In this document: in pieces, positions 38,185 through 47,765 of the stretch
How the letters are laid out: every line of letters begins with the position of its first letter
How positions within the stretch are numbered: the stretch's first letter is position 1
Source of the DNA: Sipunculus nudus
Lineage: Eukaryota > Annelida > Sipuncula > Golfingiida > Sipunculidae
DNA: 64,000 bases
NCBI GenBank assembly: GCA_026874595.1
Contig: CM049316.1
Location: 12,516,839 to 12,580,838 of the forward strand
Direction: 5' to 3'
The notes under the pieces: model-generated
What the model saw: only the letters and a program-made list of their open reading frames with translations
Database searches by the model: none
Told to the model about the DNA's origin: nothing
Program-made: the position numbers and the translations under genes

Positions 38185-39229
38185 ACACTTGGATTTATTT
38201 TTCTGGTATTACAAACAAAGTACCGGCAATGTTTCAACTGCGCGCCAGAGTGCATGACAGCACATTACCTGCGCTTTGCGAACAGAATTGTACTCAAAAT
38301 CTATTTTGATTAGAAACGACCTCAAGGGAGAGGTGACAGAGAGGATCTGCTCCGAGAATCCTGGCCTGAAGCCATGTAATTTTTATAGAATCGGACATTT
38401 AACGATAAGATTATGATTGTGTCATGTCACTTCGTCCGTACCAGAATCAATATATATAATTATACTTCATTTGTCAAATTTCACTCAGGGTCATATGGTT
38501 TGGGCTGAAAAATTAGTTTCATGGTGACCATGAGCAATTCCCTAACACCATGAGCAATATCCGCAAACTCATTCCCGCCAAAAATGTTGTGAATGAAGTC
38601 ACATGCACTAATTCTTACTACGAATATCTGATTGGCTCTCTGTCTACAGTGAGTTGTCCCTTGGCCAATCACAAGAATTTAGGCGTGGCAAATCACAAGT
38701 CAATCACGGTTGTCTGTCTGGATATTAAAAATAAGAGCTGACATTGCTGGTTGACAAACTTGGATAGCGAAAAGAACTCTGTTTATGCTGAAAGACAATG
38801 ATCATTCACATAATAAATGAGCAAATGATTTCCATTTGTTGATGTTTTACCCGATTCTTGCCTAATTTTTAGTGCAATGTGGACATATTATTATATCCAA
38901 TTATTTCATCAAACCAGCCAGAAAACTTGTCTGGTTTTGCAGTGTTTGACTGGCGTGATAGGTCCGACTGAATTAGAGATCCTATCAGACCTTCATGTAA
39001 CTAGCCGGCAGGAACGACGGATTTTGTTTTATGTTTGACACTTGAAGCTGCTTTTGATAGGATAATTAATAGTTAATTTTCATATATTTTCATTCCTGAT
39101 AATATAAAAATACACAGCTGATTTTTCTGCCAGCCAAGTGGGGCGGGCAGTACTCAAATTTTACCGGACCTCCCTCAAAACTACTGGAAAATTCTGGTGG
39201 GCCAGCACCAAATTCGAGCCCTGTCGGCT

Positions 39230-40278
39230 GTTTATTCTGTGCACATGCCGAGGGATTTGGATACCGACACCAGTGATGGTACAGGACAAGGGAGAGATTA
39301 GTCAGGAACAGCAGCAACAGATGCCAGCCCGAGCTTGTTCTTACAGCTGCTGGCTGCTGTCCTTTGAGTAAGTGTCCTCACCAGATTGGGCTAATTGATT
39401 GTTACTTTGAATTCATTAATCTGGTTTGCACTGGTTTTCATGAAATTTGAGAGGACGAGATTGTGAGGACAGAGACCCGTACTGCCATGCCATCTGGCCT
39501 TCACAGGAAACTGTAACACACTGTCTGGTTCTTAGATGCATGCTCTGTGACCTGATGAAGCTTAGTGAAGTCTTTTCTTTGGTCGCCTCTTTTCACATGA
39601 AATCCTATCTTCCTTTTAAATTGGTCACAGGAAGGTTTCTTTCTTAGAAAAGAGGGATAAAACCAAAGCATTTTATTCTCAGCACAAGAGCTGAATTGTA
39701 CACCTGTTCATTAACACCTGTAAGGTGACAGGTGAGGATGAGCTAGGTGCAAGTTATTTCAGCATCTGTGTAATTTAAGATGTCAGTTTAATGTAGTAGT
39801 AGGGCTGCTAATCTGCTTATAATTGAGAAGAGAGATTTTAACCAGAGACAGCCAGTGTAACATCTGTCATTGTAACGTCATCAGCTCACATGGTAAAATA
39901 GCTGTATTCATTTCCTTCACTATGGTAATCAGGTCCTGGTATTTATAAAACTTTCAATGCCGATACTTCAGTCAGTGTCAGATGAATATAAAGAGATCAC
40001 TTAGTCTTCACTGAAGTTACTATTGACTCAGGCTTTTATTTTTTCTTTAACTGCCATGATCTTTTTCAAACTGATAATGGAATTATTGCTCAAATTCCTT
40101 GATTTGGTTTTGAAATCACGAGCAGCAGACTTTAATGCTGTTTGTTGTCCCATCAGGGAGGGAATCAGTGAATCCCTGTTTGAGAATGTGTGATCGTTCA
40201 CAGCGTAACTGGCTCTTTCAAGAACTAAATCTTATGAATTTTTCAGGCTGTTTCGGGAATGGGTCAATGAAAATTTAT
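39230..40278. other. moderately AT-rich DNA, no gene recognised
   Basis: A plus-strand frame ends at 39371 beside a good donor-like GAGTAAGT (39367). It starts inside the transposon end, so it is not called. Otherwise nothing. Confidence 0.4.
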
Positions 40279-40327
40279 TGTATCCGCCAAAACGAAGTTT
40301 TGCGGATACTATGTTTTTGACCGGGTT

Positions 40328-40370
<43 letters not shown>
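40328..40370 (+). repeat. (CCG)n microsatellite, 14 units
   Basis: An uninterrupted CCG run inside copy A. On the minus strand it gives the poly-arginine frame at 40232-40429, which is not a gene. Copy B lacks it. Confidence 0.98.
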
Positions 40371-40621
40371 GTTCGTTTCCGGAGAACTCCTCTGAGACTA
40401 CTGGACAGATTTTTCCGAAACTTACACAAATTATCGGGTCACATGTGAACTGGTGCCTAACCAAGTGACCTTGACCTCTGACCTTTCGTCTCTGCCCAGC
40501 GTCCGTTTGTGCGTCTGTTTACACACATAAACCCATATATCTCGGGAACCGTTTGACCGATCCGGAAAATTTTTTTACACAAATGTAGCCCTGGGATAGC
40601 TTTATAACATACACAACAAAA

Positions 40622-41623
40622 GGTGGCGCCACCTGCAACCATGTTTGCACAGTGTCCATCTGTTCATCTGCCTGGAGTTAAAATCACTCATATCTCTGCA
40701 GTGGTTTGACTAATTCACCTAAAATTTGGCATGCATATACATCCTAGATAGCTTTCTCAATTTTATGACAGGTGGCGCCACCTACATTCACGTTAACGCT
40801 CCACACATAAACCCATATATCTCGGGAACCGTTTGACCGATCCGGAAAAAAATTTTACACAAATGTAGCCCTGGGATAGCTTTATAACATACACAACAAA
40901 AGGTGGCGCCACCTGCAACCATGTTTGCATGGTGTCCATTTGTTCATCTGCCTGGGGTTAAAATCACTCATATCTCTGCAGTGGTTTGACTAATTCACCT
41001 AAAAATCGGCATGCATATACATCCTAGATAGCTTTCTTGATTTTATGACAGGTGGCGCCACCTTCATTCACGTTAACGCTCCACACATAAACCCATATAT
41101 CTCGGGAACCGTTTGACCGATCCGGAAAAAAATTTTACACAAATGTAGCCCTGGGATAGCTTTATAACATACACAACAAAAGATGGCGCCACCTGCAACC
41201 ATGTTTGCACAGTGTCCATTTGTTCATCTGCCTGGGGTTAAAATCACTCATATCTCTGCAGTGGTTTGACTAATTCACCTAAAATTCGGCATGCGTATAC
41301 ATCCTAGATAGCTTCCTTGATTTTATGACAGGTGGCGCCACCTACATTCATGTTAACGCTGCAGACATCCAAGCTCATATCTCGGGAACCGTTTGACCGA
41401 TCCGGAAAAAAAAATTTAACACAAATGTAGCCCTGGGATAGCTTTATAACATACACAACAAAAGGTGGCGCCACCTGCAACCATGTTTGCACAGCGTCCA
41501 TCTGTTTGTCTGCTGTGGGATAAAATCACTCATATCTCTGCAGTGGTTTGACTTTTCCACTTGAAATTTTGCATGTGTATATATCTTGGATAGTTTCTCG
41601 TTCAAATAACAGGTGGCGCCACC
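40622..41623 (+). repeat. 280-bp dimeric higher-order array with GGTGGCGCCACC palindromes
   Basis: The perfect 12-bp palindrome GGTGGCGCCACC (one copy has GATGGCGCCACC) starts at 40622, 40771, 40902, 41051, 41182, 41331, 41464 and 41612. Spacing alternates 149 and 131-133 bp. The two half-units align to each other around TTTGAC...GATAGCTTT, so an ancestral monomer of about 140 bp was dimerised and the dimer then amplified. Confidence 0.9.
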
Positions 41624-41776
41624 TACAATCATGTTTATGTGGCAGAGATCCAATACTAATATTTTACATATGTAACTTTATATCCCCTTGCCACTCAATC
41701 CATGCCTCACTTCACCCGTCCTTCTCTGATTTTGGCGGATACACGTAGTCGCTTGTCGACTACCCGTATTCTAGTT

Positions 41777-42250
41777 AGATTTTGGTGTAACCTTAGAAAA
41801 TGATCCGGACTCAGGAATGTCATCAAGGAGTATTCACAAATGTATAGTCACTTGTGCATGAATAAACCTGGGAATATGGACTGCATAAGTAAAAGCAGAC
41901 ACACTTTTGGAGCATTCCTGACTGTAATATAAGAAACCCCCATTTTTCCCCAAAATATCTGTCCTACCATCATGTCAAACTTTCAGGCACACTTTGCTTT
42001 TTGTAAAGCTGATTCTGCCACCTTACATGCCAATCTACATGCACAATTGCATGTAAAAAGAACTGAATGTTTCAATAGTAACATTGTTATATCGAAAATA
42101 TGATTATGCAATGAAAAAAACAGGAATGTATAGGAGATGAGGGAATAAATGTATGAAAGTATAAAAAATTATAGACCATTTTTACAGGAAAATATAGGAA
42201 ATAGGCCTATAGAGAGTCAGTGAAAGACCACCTGTAAAATGTTTCCTTTT
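41777..42250. other. AT-rich spacer between the two TATCCGCC elements
   Basis: 474 bp with no feature seen. Confidence 0.6.
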
Positions 42251-43387
42251 TGTATCCGCCAAAACGCGTTCGTTTCCGGAGAACTCCTCTGAGACTACTG
42301 GACGGATTTTTCCGAAACTTACATAAATTATTGGGTCACATGTGAACTGGTGCCTAACCAAATGACCTTGACCTCTGACCTTTCCTTTCTGCCCAGCGTC
42401 TGTTTGTGCGTCTGTTTCCACACATAAATCCACATATCTCGGGAACTGTTTGACTGATCAGGAAATTTTTTTCTACACAAATGTAGCCCTGGGATAGCTT
42501 TATAACATACACAAAAATGGTGTCGCCACCTGCAGCCATTTTTGCACAGCGTCCATCTGTTTGTCTGCCTTAGGTTAAAATCACTCATATCTCTGCAGTG
42601 GTTTGACTAATTCACCTGAAATTCGGCATGCGTATACATCCCAGATAGCTTTCTTGATTTTATGACAGGTGGCGCCACCTTTTTTCACGTTCACGCTGCA
42701 GACATCCAAGCTCATATCTCAGGAACCGTTCAACCAATCAGGAAAAAAATTTTACCCAAATGTAGCCCTTGGATAGCTTTATAACTTACACAAAAATGGT
42801 GGCGCCACCTGCAGCCATTTTTGCACAGCGTCCATCTGTTTGTCTGCCTTGGGTTAAAATCACTCCTATCTCTGCAGTGGTTTGACCAAATTACCTGAAA
42901 TTCGGCATGCGTATACATCCTGCATAGCTTTCTTGATTTTATGACAGGTGGCGCCACCTACATTCACGTTCACGCTGCAGACATTAATTCTTATATCTCC
43001 GGACTCGTTTGACCAATCAGGAAAAAAAATTTACACAAATGTAGCCCTTGGATATCTTTATAGCATACACAAAAATGGTGGCGCCACCTGCAGCCATTTT
43101 TGCACAGCGTCCATCTGTTTGTCTGCTGTGGGATAAAATCACTCATATCTCTGCGGTGGTTTGACTTTTCCACATGAAATTTTGCATGTGTATACATCTT
43201 GGATAGTTTCTAGTTCAAATAACAGGTGGCTCCACCTACAATCATGTTTTTGTGGCAGAGAACTATTCTAATATGTAACACATGTAACTCTATTTCCCCT
43301 GCCACTCAATCCATGCCTCACTTTACCCGTCCTTCTCTGATTTTGGCGGATACATGTAGTCGCTTGTCGACTACCTGTATTCTAGTT
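42251..43387 (+). mobile_element. TATCCGCC-family rolling-circle-like element, copy B
   Basis: Same family and orientation as copy A, and starts TATCCGCCAAAACGCG. Compared with A it lacks the rest of the 5' hairpin and the whole CCG run, and joins directly at CGTTCGTTTCC. The array is shorter: palindrome positions 42519, 42668, 42798, 42947, 43077 and 43225, with the first and last imperfect. The 3' stem GTAGTCG/CGACTAC (43356-43374), CTAG (43382-43385) and TT are kept. Confidence 0.85.
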
Positions 43388-44335
43388 TAGTCATGTTTGT
43401 GACTCCGATATTTATAGCCACTATACTGTGGAAAACACCTAGGTGTTCACCTTTCCAACAGATTGGTACAAAATGAAAAATGCCTTTCCATGGAAGTATC
43501 TGCCTGTCTAGGACAGGCGGGAATGCATTATTACAACCCCTGTCAATGGTATCTTAAATGTGCTTTAAACCTTTCCTGAATATCCGAATTTGAAACCCTT
43601 GTGAATAAGAAGTCAATCACAATCCCTAGATGATATGGAACACTTCTTTGAAACTACGTTTTTTAGCATATTCTTACAGATACAGATTTTAATACAGCTA
43701 TATCTATTGTAATATGTATATAAAATTTTTTACCTGCAAATGAAGGTATACAGCTGATTTTCTGTGAAGACCAATCTAAAAAACTCTTAATTTATTGTAG
43801 ATTTTTACTGGCTGTTGATGTTGATGCTTCTTCATTCCTCATATAAATGAAGTTTTATAACAAAAAATTGTCTGACATACCAACTAGCAGTAAATGAAGA
43901 TAATATATATATATAATCTAACTGTCAGGCCTATAATTGACATAATAGCATGTCTATGCTATGACGTACATTTGCATCAGTGTCATGTGGCCCATAATTG
44001 TGAGGAAATAAATTCTCCAGTAACATTATTTTTGTATTTGGATATTATTGGTAACAGAACACTCAGTAGATGCCATTGAACATGCTTGGCTACCATTGGG
44101 TGACATTGATAAAGTCCAGTCAGGATTCCTGCATGCTTGCTCGCACTGACATCATTTCCTTCTGGGTAATCTGCTGTATTATCAGAGTGATATTATTCCT
44201 TGCCTCAATAGATACACCAGATTAACCGTAAAATATCAATACCATCAAGCAGAAACAGCATTATTTGGAGCATAATCTTTGCCAAAACTGGAAAAGATAG
44301 GTCTTGGTATCCCTTATTTAAAAAAAATAATTTTT
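43388..44335. other. AT-rich DNA, no gene seen
   Basis: No shared repeat and no frame of interest up to the next element. Confidence 0.5.
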
Positions 44336-45176
44336 AGCTCAGCTGACTATAAGTCATCTGAGCTATAGTCGTGGTCCTTTGTCCGTCGTCCGTCCGGCCA
44401 TCCGTCCGGCAGTTAACAGGGCACGTTTTAAAACCGTTGGACCTACGAATCCATAACTTTGCATGCCATTAGATGTCCCCAAAATCTCCTACCATACCGA
44501 AAATTGGGTCATTAGGACTTTGTTCCTTTGAGATATCAAGGAAAAACCTCCGTCTTTCATTAAAAAGCCATTGTTACACTTCAAGGCTGCCTAAAATCAA
44601 AACCACTGTTTTTGATAATCTTTAGTATTCATTTTCTTCCATACAATTTCTATGAACATACCAAAAATTAGGTCAGTATTGGGTATTATTTTGAAGTTAT
44701 GGGCCCATATATAATGCAATTTTTAAAAAATCAGAAAATATGTTTACTTACCTAACATGAGAATTGCTGAAGCTGGAGACTTTTTTTCAGGAATATAACT
44801 TTATGTAATCAAGATTCAATTGTTTACCCAAAATTAGATCTGAATTTTGCAAATTTTTCAAGTTATTAGCATAAATAAAAAATCAATACCTTTAATTTTG
44901 TCCAACTTTGGCAATGGCACGTTTTTTCCCAGTAAGCACTGTTGATTTAATTTTCACAACATATATACATAAGGATTTAATCTTTTGAAATCTGAAATTT
45001 CAAAGGAATTAATTGAAAAGAGTAACTTTTATTCAAGTTTCCATACACCATGTCAAGCATTGTTTACATCTAGCCCACCTGGTAGTACAGCCTTAACTTG
45101 CATTATGTAACTGACCCCAGGCAGCTTGCCTTGGCTCAGCTTGGCCACTACTAGCAATCTTCCCCTCTGCCCTGCA

Positions 45177-45191
45177 CCCCCCCCCCCCCCC
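45177..45191 (+). repeat. C15 homopolymer
   Basis: Fifteen C in a row inside copy c. The same place in copy a has a 9-C run (about 21411-21419). Confidence 0.95.
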
Positions 45192-45421
45192 AGATGGTGC
45201 ATCAACTAGATGAATGTTATAATTTTCTGTATTTTATTTTATTCTTGGCTATGCTACATCTTAGATTTTGTATTGTACCACCAGGGTTACAATGATTAAA
45301 GAGCACATTGAATAGTGTCCACAAAGTGGTATATTGGTATGAAAGTGTGGATGTTCATCAAATAAGTAATTCCTTACTTTAGAAAAGTAAAAACTTCACC
45401 AGGTGTGAAATTCACTATTAA

Positions 45422-46935
45422 TCGCTGATTTTCTTTTGTTGATAACTCAACAACAACAAATTGCAGCTTTCCCAAATTCACAGGAATATTGGTGCCTATA
45501 AGGGCTCCAGACCTATCAAATTACAGACTTGGAATTCCAATATGGCTGCCACAGCCCAAATGCTGATTTTCTTTCGCGTGTGATAACTCAACAACAACAT
45601 ACTGTAGCTTTCCCAAATTCACAGAAATGATTGATACCTATGAGGGCTCCAGACCTGTCGAATTACAGACTTGTCAGAATTCCAATATGGCTGCCACAGC
45701 ATAAACGCTGATTTTCTTTCGTGTGTGATAACTCAACAACAACCTACTGCAGCTTTCCCAAATTCACAGGAATGATTGGCTAATATGATGGCTCCAGACC
45801 TATGGAATTACAGACTTGTTGGAATTCCAATATGGCCGCCACAGATCAAAAACGCTGATTTTTCCCTCGTGCGTGATAACTCAATAACAACTTTCTGCAG
45901 CTTTCCCAAATTCACAGGAATGATTCGCACTTATAAGGGCTCCAGACCTATAGAATTACAGACTTGTCAGAATTCCAATATGGCCACCATAGCCAAATCG
46001 CTAATTTTCTTTTGTTGATAACTCAACAAGAACATACTGCAGCTTTCCCTAATTCACAGGGTTGATTGGTACCTATAAGGGCTCCAGACCTATTGAATTA
46101 CAGACTTGTCGGAATTCCAATATGGCTGCCACATATCAAAAAGGCTGATTTTCTCTCGCACGCGATAACTCAATAACAACATACTGCAGCTTTCCCAAAT
46201 TCACAGGAATGATTCGCACCTATGAGGGCTGCAGACCTATCGAATTACAGACTTGTCTGAATTCTTATATGGCCCCCACAGCCCAATCCCTGATTTTCTA
46301 ACGTGCACAATAACTCAACAACAACATACTGCAGCTTTCCCAAATTCACAGGGTTGATTGGTACCTATGAGGGCTCCAGACCTGTTGAATTACAGACCTG
46401 TTGGAATTCCGATATGGCTGCCACAGCCCGATGGCTGATTTTCTTTCGCACACAATAACTTAACAACAACTTACTGCAGCTTTTTCAATTTCACAGGGAT
46501 GATTGGTACCTATAAGGGATCCACACCTGTTGAATTACAGACCTGCTGGAATTCCAATATGGCTGCCACAGCCCAAACCCTGATTTTCTTTCGTGCGTGA
46601 TAACTCAACAACAACATACTGCAGCTTTCCCAAATTCACAGGAATGATTGGTACCTATGAGGGCTCCAGACTTATTGAATTACAGACTGGCTGAAAATCA
46701 AATATGGCTAACAGATTGCATTTGGTGATTTTCTATTGCACACATTATTTCAGACATATCTTCTTTAATATCATTTGATTCAGTAGGATATTTTTCCTCA
46801 AGCATATGGATAAAAACCTGTTTCTGTTTGTCATATTTTTCAAATTTTACTTGATTTTTCACCCATATGTAAACTAATCCAGCACTTGCAGAAATGCGGG
46901 GCCCTCTGAGGACCATTGTCCGACCACATCTAGTT
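45422..46935 (+). mobile_element. 145-bp tandem-repeat element nested in copy c
   Basis: About ten units. GATAACTCAACAACAAC-like text recurs at 45441, 45582, 45727, 45875, 46017, 46164, 46309, 46454 and 46599 (spacing 141-148 bp). Units also share CTGCAGCTTTCCCAAATTCA and GAATTCCAATATGGCTGCC. The unit array ends about 46710 and a non-repetitive tail leads to CATCTAGTT at 46928-46935, a CTAG end like that of the TATCCGCC family. A distinct 5' hairpin was not found, so the left border is simply where similarity to copy a stops. Confidence 0.75.
46698..46916 (-). other. coding-like segment in the tail of the nested element
   Basis: A 72-codon minus-strand frame has the look of real protein: LVYIWVKNQVKFEKYDKQKQ, then a charged helix-like stretch with EEKYPTESNDIKEDM. 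It lies in the non-repetitive tail between the 145-bp array and the CTAG end. Rolling-circle elements are known to capture gene pieces, so an exon fragment is possible. No domain is recognised, no splice border is certain, and chance remains open. Confidence 0.3.
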
Positions 46936-47544
46936 TTCTTTTAAATTCAGTTTAAACATTTGTGATTTTAAAATAATAAAATATATGTGTATGCATAATA
47001 TGACCCAATATGAGCTACACTCTGGATATATAATGATTGCAACTTAGAATTCTAATATTTTAACTTATATTTTCAGTTTTATTGTTACAAATTTATAAAA
47101 CTTGTAAATAAAAAAAATGAATCTGATAAAAACTATTTATGGAAAAAGTGGATATGCTAAAAAATAGGCTTACATATAAACTTAAATGCATTATTCTCTT
47201 GAAAGTGAAATAAAGGTATTAGTCCATTCTGTCCACTTGCCTGTCCATCTGTAAATTTTTCATATGCATCACAGTATCTCAAAACTGTTACTGTTTTTCT
47301 TCATCACAGTCTTGTCAGAGTATTATTTTGCAATCATATATTTAGAACTTTACTATAACCAAGTAGGAGGGCCCCTTTCCTCTTAGCTTCTCATATGCTT
47401 ATATAAATGAAAACATTACAATAGAATATTTTGCATATTTTGCATTTGCAAAAATTTTTCAAACTTCAGCTGAGCACCGTGACCCATGGGTCCCTTGTTT
47501 GACTGTGGAATACACATATTTTTACTATGGTTTTAATCAACTGA

Positions 47545-47765
47545 CCTAGCAATGGGGTGGATTTTAAACCCAGGACCTTGCAGGTGACGTAGACACCAGG
47601 ATACAAAATAACAAATGATATAGGAAGTGAGTGCATGCTACCACCTTGTCTTTTAATCACAAACTGTACTGGAACTCTGTAAGATGTACATAAATCAATT
47701 AGAAATTATATAAGAGAGCATAAATATGGAGGTGGAGGTGGTTACCTCCATCCTAAAAAAATCTT
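47545..47765 (+). mobile_element. 5'-truncated SINE, relative of 15247-15646
   Basis: Matches the 3' half of the full-length SINE: GACCTAGCAATGGGGTG, ACACCAGGATACAAAAT, a CTACCACCTTGT block, AGATGTACATA, then GGAGGTGGTTACCTCCATCC and an A-run. It begins about 45 bp after the end of copy c. 5' truncation is typical of LINE-driven copies. Confidence 0.75.

Larger units (their letters stand above)
34798..39223. mobile_element. hAT-like non-autonomous transposon, 4.4 kb with nested insertion
   Basis: The left end reads CAGGGCTCTAAATT and the inverse of the right end reads CAGGGCTCGAATTT. Weaker similarity continues for about 90 bp (ACCAG, GGACCTCC and CCCAC blocks on both sides). TCGGCT lies directly outside each end (34792-34797 and 39224-39229). 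A CAG-type end points to hAT, but hAT duplications are usually 8 bp and here 6 bp match, so another superfamily is possible. Without the AGCTCAGCTGAC-family element at 35530-38184, the host element would be about 1.8 kb. No transposase is visible. Confidence 0.7.
40279..41776 (+). mobile_element. TATCCGCC-family rolling-circle-like element, copy A
   Basis: The 5' hairpin pairs GTATCCGCCAAAAC with GTTTTGCGGATAC (40280-40308). A CCG run follows. The core is a tandem array of 280-bp units, each made of two related half-units of about 131 and 149 bp. The 3' arm GATTTTGGCGGATAC (41728-41742) mirrors the start. A 7-bp stem (GTAGTCG, loop CTTGT, CGACTAC, 41745-41763) is followed by CCGTATT, CTAG and TT. 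This is a textbook Helitron/Helentron 3' end: hairpin, short spacer, CTRR. Non-autonomous. Frames inside are array shadows. Confidence 0.85.
44336..47500 (+). mobile_element. AGCTCAGCTGAC-family rolling-circle-like element, copy c
   Basis: Intact 5' hairpin and a short GTCC/GGCC microsatellite. There is one body unit (aligning with the second unit of copy a) instead of two. The 3' end has CAGCTGAGCACC, the hairpin GACCCATGGGTC, then CCTTGTTT at 47493-47500. Its middle is replaced by the 145-bp tandem-repeat element at 45422-46935. The 3' part (46936-47500) is nearly the same as 21890-22446. Confidence 0.75.

Noticed and set aside
38540-38760. Promoter-like patch with CCAAT boxes in both orientations (ATTGG 38631, CCAAT 38665) and a TATTAAAAATA
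   Set aside because: It lies inside the hAT-like element, with no coding exon or conserved initiator nearby. The motifs are short enough to be chance.
39138-39371. Plus-strand frame ending beside a donor-like GAGTAAGT
   Set aside because: The frame begins in the transposon's terminal repeat and has no acceptor or recognisable protein. Composition is only mildly unusual.
40232-40429. Minus-strand frame with a run of arginines
   Set aside because: It is the (CCG)n microsatellite in a transposable element.
41304-43197. Many minus-strand frames of 61-86 codons with similar sequences (MCxxRWRHHFCVCYK type)
   Set aside because: They are the 280-bp array units read through. Similarity comes from the DNA repeat, not from a protein family.
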